Under the pieces are notes generated by a model. It saw only the letters and a list, made by a program, of their open reading frames with translations. It was not told the DNA's origin and did no database searches. From Cohaesibacteraceae bacterium (lineage in GTDB: Bacteria; Pseudomonadota; Alphaproteobacteria; Rhizobiales; Cohaesibacteraceae), in contig JAESRR010000182.1 of NCBI GenBank assembly GCA_016764535.1, forward strand, positions 1-16,373: a stretch of DNA of 16,373 bases. Reading direction: 5' to 3'. This document shows, in pieces, positions 14,843-16,373 of this stretch. Within the stretch, counting starts at the first letter, position 1. Every line of letters starts with the position of its first letter. The position numbers were made by a program, and so were the translations under genes.

Positions 14843-16373
14843 GATTTCGCTCCCATATCCACTACATTGTGACATTCATTGAGGATGCTCAACAAATCGC
14901 AGCCATCATATAAAAATGTTTCAACACCCGCCGCTTTTAGATCATCGGTGAGCGCGCCTCCGCGTCCTGCAATAATTATTTTGGCTGCACCGGCCTGGTG
15001 TAACAATCTTGCTGCCTCAACCGCTATCTCATCGTAAACAGTATCGGAGGAACAAATACAAACAACACTGTTTCCACTTTGAACAAATACGTTTTGAAGG
15101 GATTTCAGGTCTTCAAATCCTGCTGATTGTAAAACTGCAAACCCACCGGCCTCAAAAGCAGTCTGACTCCATGCCGAGCGCCCGGCGTAATCTTTTCTCT
15201 GCCCAAGATTGGCAATGAATATGGAAGATCGCCGACCGCCTGGCAGAGTGAACTTAACTGCCCGCTCCCTCAAATTCTCCCATGGCTCAGCCAATCGAAC
15301 AGGCACAAATGAATTTATTTCGGCAACCGGGTCATTGATATCTGCTTGAGGATTGACCGGAACATTGAGAACATTCGCTTTTGCTTCATCCAGATTGGGA
15401 AATGCGGAAGTTCCCGTGATCTGGATTTTCCGGGTTGCCACCTTAAGGTCACGCCCTGTTCGGGTGTTTGTAATCTGATCGTGTAACAATCCGCTTTCAA
15501 GACAGGCGACCAACCCTCCGGATTGTTCCATTTTCTGAAACTCTGCCCAGGCAGCTTTCGCCAGTTCCAGCGTGAGACTTTCAATATAACCAGATCCAAA
15601 CCCCGGATCTTCAACTCTGTGAACATTACTTTCTTCGAGTAACAAGGTATGGGAATTTCGTGCAATCCTTCGGGCGTGGGAATTTGGCAACCCTTCTGCC
15701 AAAGTATATGGCAGAATGCAAAGTGACTGAACTCCGCCTGCACCCGCTGCAAATCCAGCAACAGTTGTTCGCAACATATTAACATTGGGATCCTGCCGGG
15801 TCATCATTCTCCAGCTGGTTTCAGCATGTAAACGCAGAGACTTAAATTCAACACCACACGCCCCGGCAACCTGGTTCCAAAGCAACCTTAACGCACGCAT
15901 TTTGGCGAGTGACAAAAATTGGCTGGCATCTGCTACCAGAGTGAACCCAACTGCATTTGCTGCATTTTCAAGCGTCCAGCCTCTAGCCTCAAGGCAGCGT
16001 AGATATGTGACAGCTGTTGCCAAGACTGCCGCCAGCTCCTGAACTTCTCCCGCACCCGCATCATGCCATATTCTTCCATCGGCTTCAAAAAACGGGCCTG
16101 AAAATCCCTGATCCTTCAATTTATCGACACAGTCCGCCGCAACTTCTATATCCAGTTCGTCTGGATTTCCATTTGCAGCATACCCGACGGGATCGAGGCC
16201 AAACGAACACTTCATCTCACCCGGCAGGACCGTTCTGTTTTTAAAAACACCGGCAACAGCTTCCGCAGTTTCAATACCTAACGTGCCACCTTCAATTCGA
16301 AATGCTACAGCATCCAGAACCACGCCTGACAATACTTTTTCAAGAGCATCAATCGGTATTCCAAAACCTCTGG
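14839..16373 (-). CDS. Methylmalonyl-CoA mutase small subunit, 5' part outside window
   Basis: An open frame of 510 visible residues runs off the right edge of the window with no stop upstream; a TTG at 16332 is internal because the frame reads on through [18 protein letters not shown]. Small subunits are usually about 620-680 residues, so roughly the first 110-170 are missing. The barrel domain shows MCM features ('[13 protein letters not shown]', '[24 protein letters not shown]', '[16 protein letters not shown]'). The C-terminal Rossmann-like domain lacks the DxHxxG cobalamin motif, as expected for the non-catalytic partner. It is translationally coupled to the large subunit by an ATGA overlap, giving an alpha-beta heterodimer. 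Confidence 0.93.
   Translation of the reverse strand, partial: RGFGIPIDALEKVLSGVVLDAVAFRIEGGTLGIETAEAVAGVFKNRTVLPGEMKCSFGLDPVGYAANGNPDELDIEVAADCVDKLKDQGFSGPFFEADGRIWHDAGAGEVQELAAVLATAVTYLRCLEARGWTLENAANAVGFTLVADASQFLSLAKMRALRLLWNQVAGACGVEFKSLRLHAETSWRMMTRQDPNVNMLRTTVAGFAAGAGGVQSLCILPYTLAEGLPNSHARRIARNSHTLLLEESNVHRVEDPGFGSGYIESLTLELAKAAWAEFQKMEQSGGLVACLESGLLHDQITNTRTGRDLKVATRKIQITGTSAFPNLDEAKANVLNVPVNPQADINDPVAEINSFVPVRLAEPWENLRERAVKFTLPGGRRSSIFIANLGQRKDYAGRSAWSQTAFEAGGFAVLQSAGFEDLKSLQNVFVQSGNSVVCICSSDTVYDEIAVEAARLLHQAGAAKIIIAGRGGALTDDLKAAGVETFLYDGCDLLSILNECHNVVDMGAKS

Noticed and set aside
15315..15785. 156-residue minus-strand open frame inside the mutase small-subunit gene
   Set aside because: It is a same-strand alternative frame of a strongly conserved gene with no family character of its own.

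Overview
The window looks like an ordinary chromosomal stretch of a Gram-negative bacterium, probably an alphaproteobacterium of moderate GC. The evidence is a Sec signal peptide without a lipobox on the ABC binding protein (a free periplasmic protein), the Opp/Dpp-type ABC operon, a two-subunit methylmalonyl-CoA mutase, and clear Shine-Dalgarno sites. The taxonomic guess is an inference from general protein character only. I see no IS element, phage gene, CRISPR array, tRNA or rRNA.

Left end (1-1503): the 3' part of an AHSA1/SRPBCC gene, then a SIS-domain protein of the sugar-phosphate-binding type, both on +. A 12-bp imperfect palindrome lies between them. A 230-bp convergent gap follows in which I recognise no gene.

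Centre (1504-12552): a divergent catabolic locus. On the minus strand are two ATGA-coupled flavoprotein genes, a GlpA-like DAO/[2Fe-2S] subunit followed by a GlpB-like pyridine-nucleotide-oxidoreductase-fold subunit. Together they look like a membrane-linked FAD dehydrogenase for a polyol phosphate or hydroxy acid. On the plus strand are seven genes in one direction: a long family-5 solute-binding protein, two permeases, two ATPases (a complete importer), a cytoplasmic class-III metallophosphoesterase, and a DeoR/GlpR-family regulator. The 288-bp divergent control region carries a cluster of five ATGTGR half-sites and a 7-bp-arm palindrome, which are good operator candidates. Two stem-loops sit between the binding-protein gene and the first permease, the second terminator-like.

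A coherent reading is that the importer takes up a phosphorylated or phosphodiester-containing compound (glycerophosphodiester, sugar phosphodiester or similar), the phosphoesterase cleaves it in the cytoplasm, the GlpA/GlpB-like pair oxidises a product, and the DeoR protein senses a phosphorylated intermediate. The layout resembles the logic of the agrocinopine (acc) system of Ti plasmids but with different enzymes. This is a hypothesis; a peptide or oligosaccharide substrate is also possible.

Right end (12668-16373, minus strand): the large B12-binding subunit and the truncated small subunit of methylmalonyl-CoA mutase, translationally coupled. They belong to propionyl-CoA metabolism and have no evident link to the central locus, which they meet convergently across a 115-bp gap.
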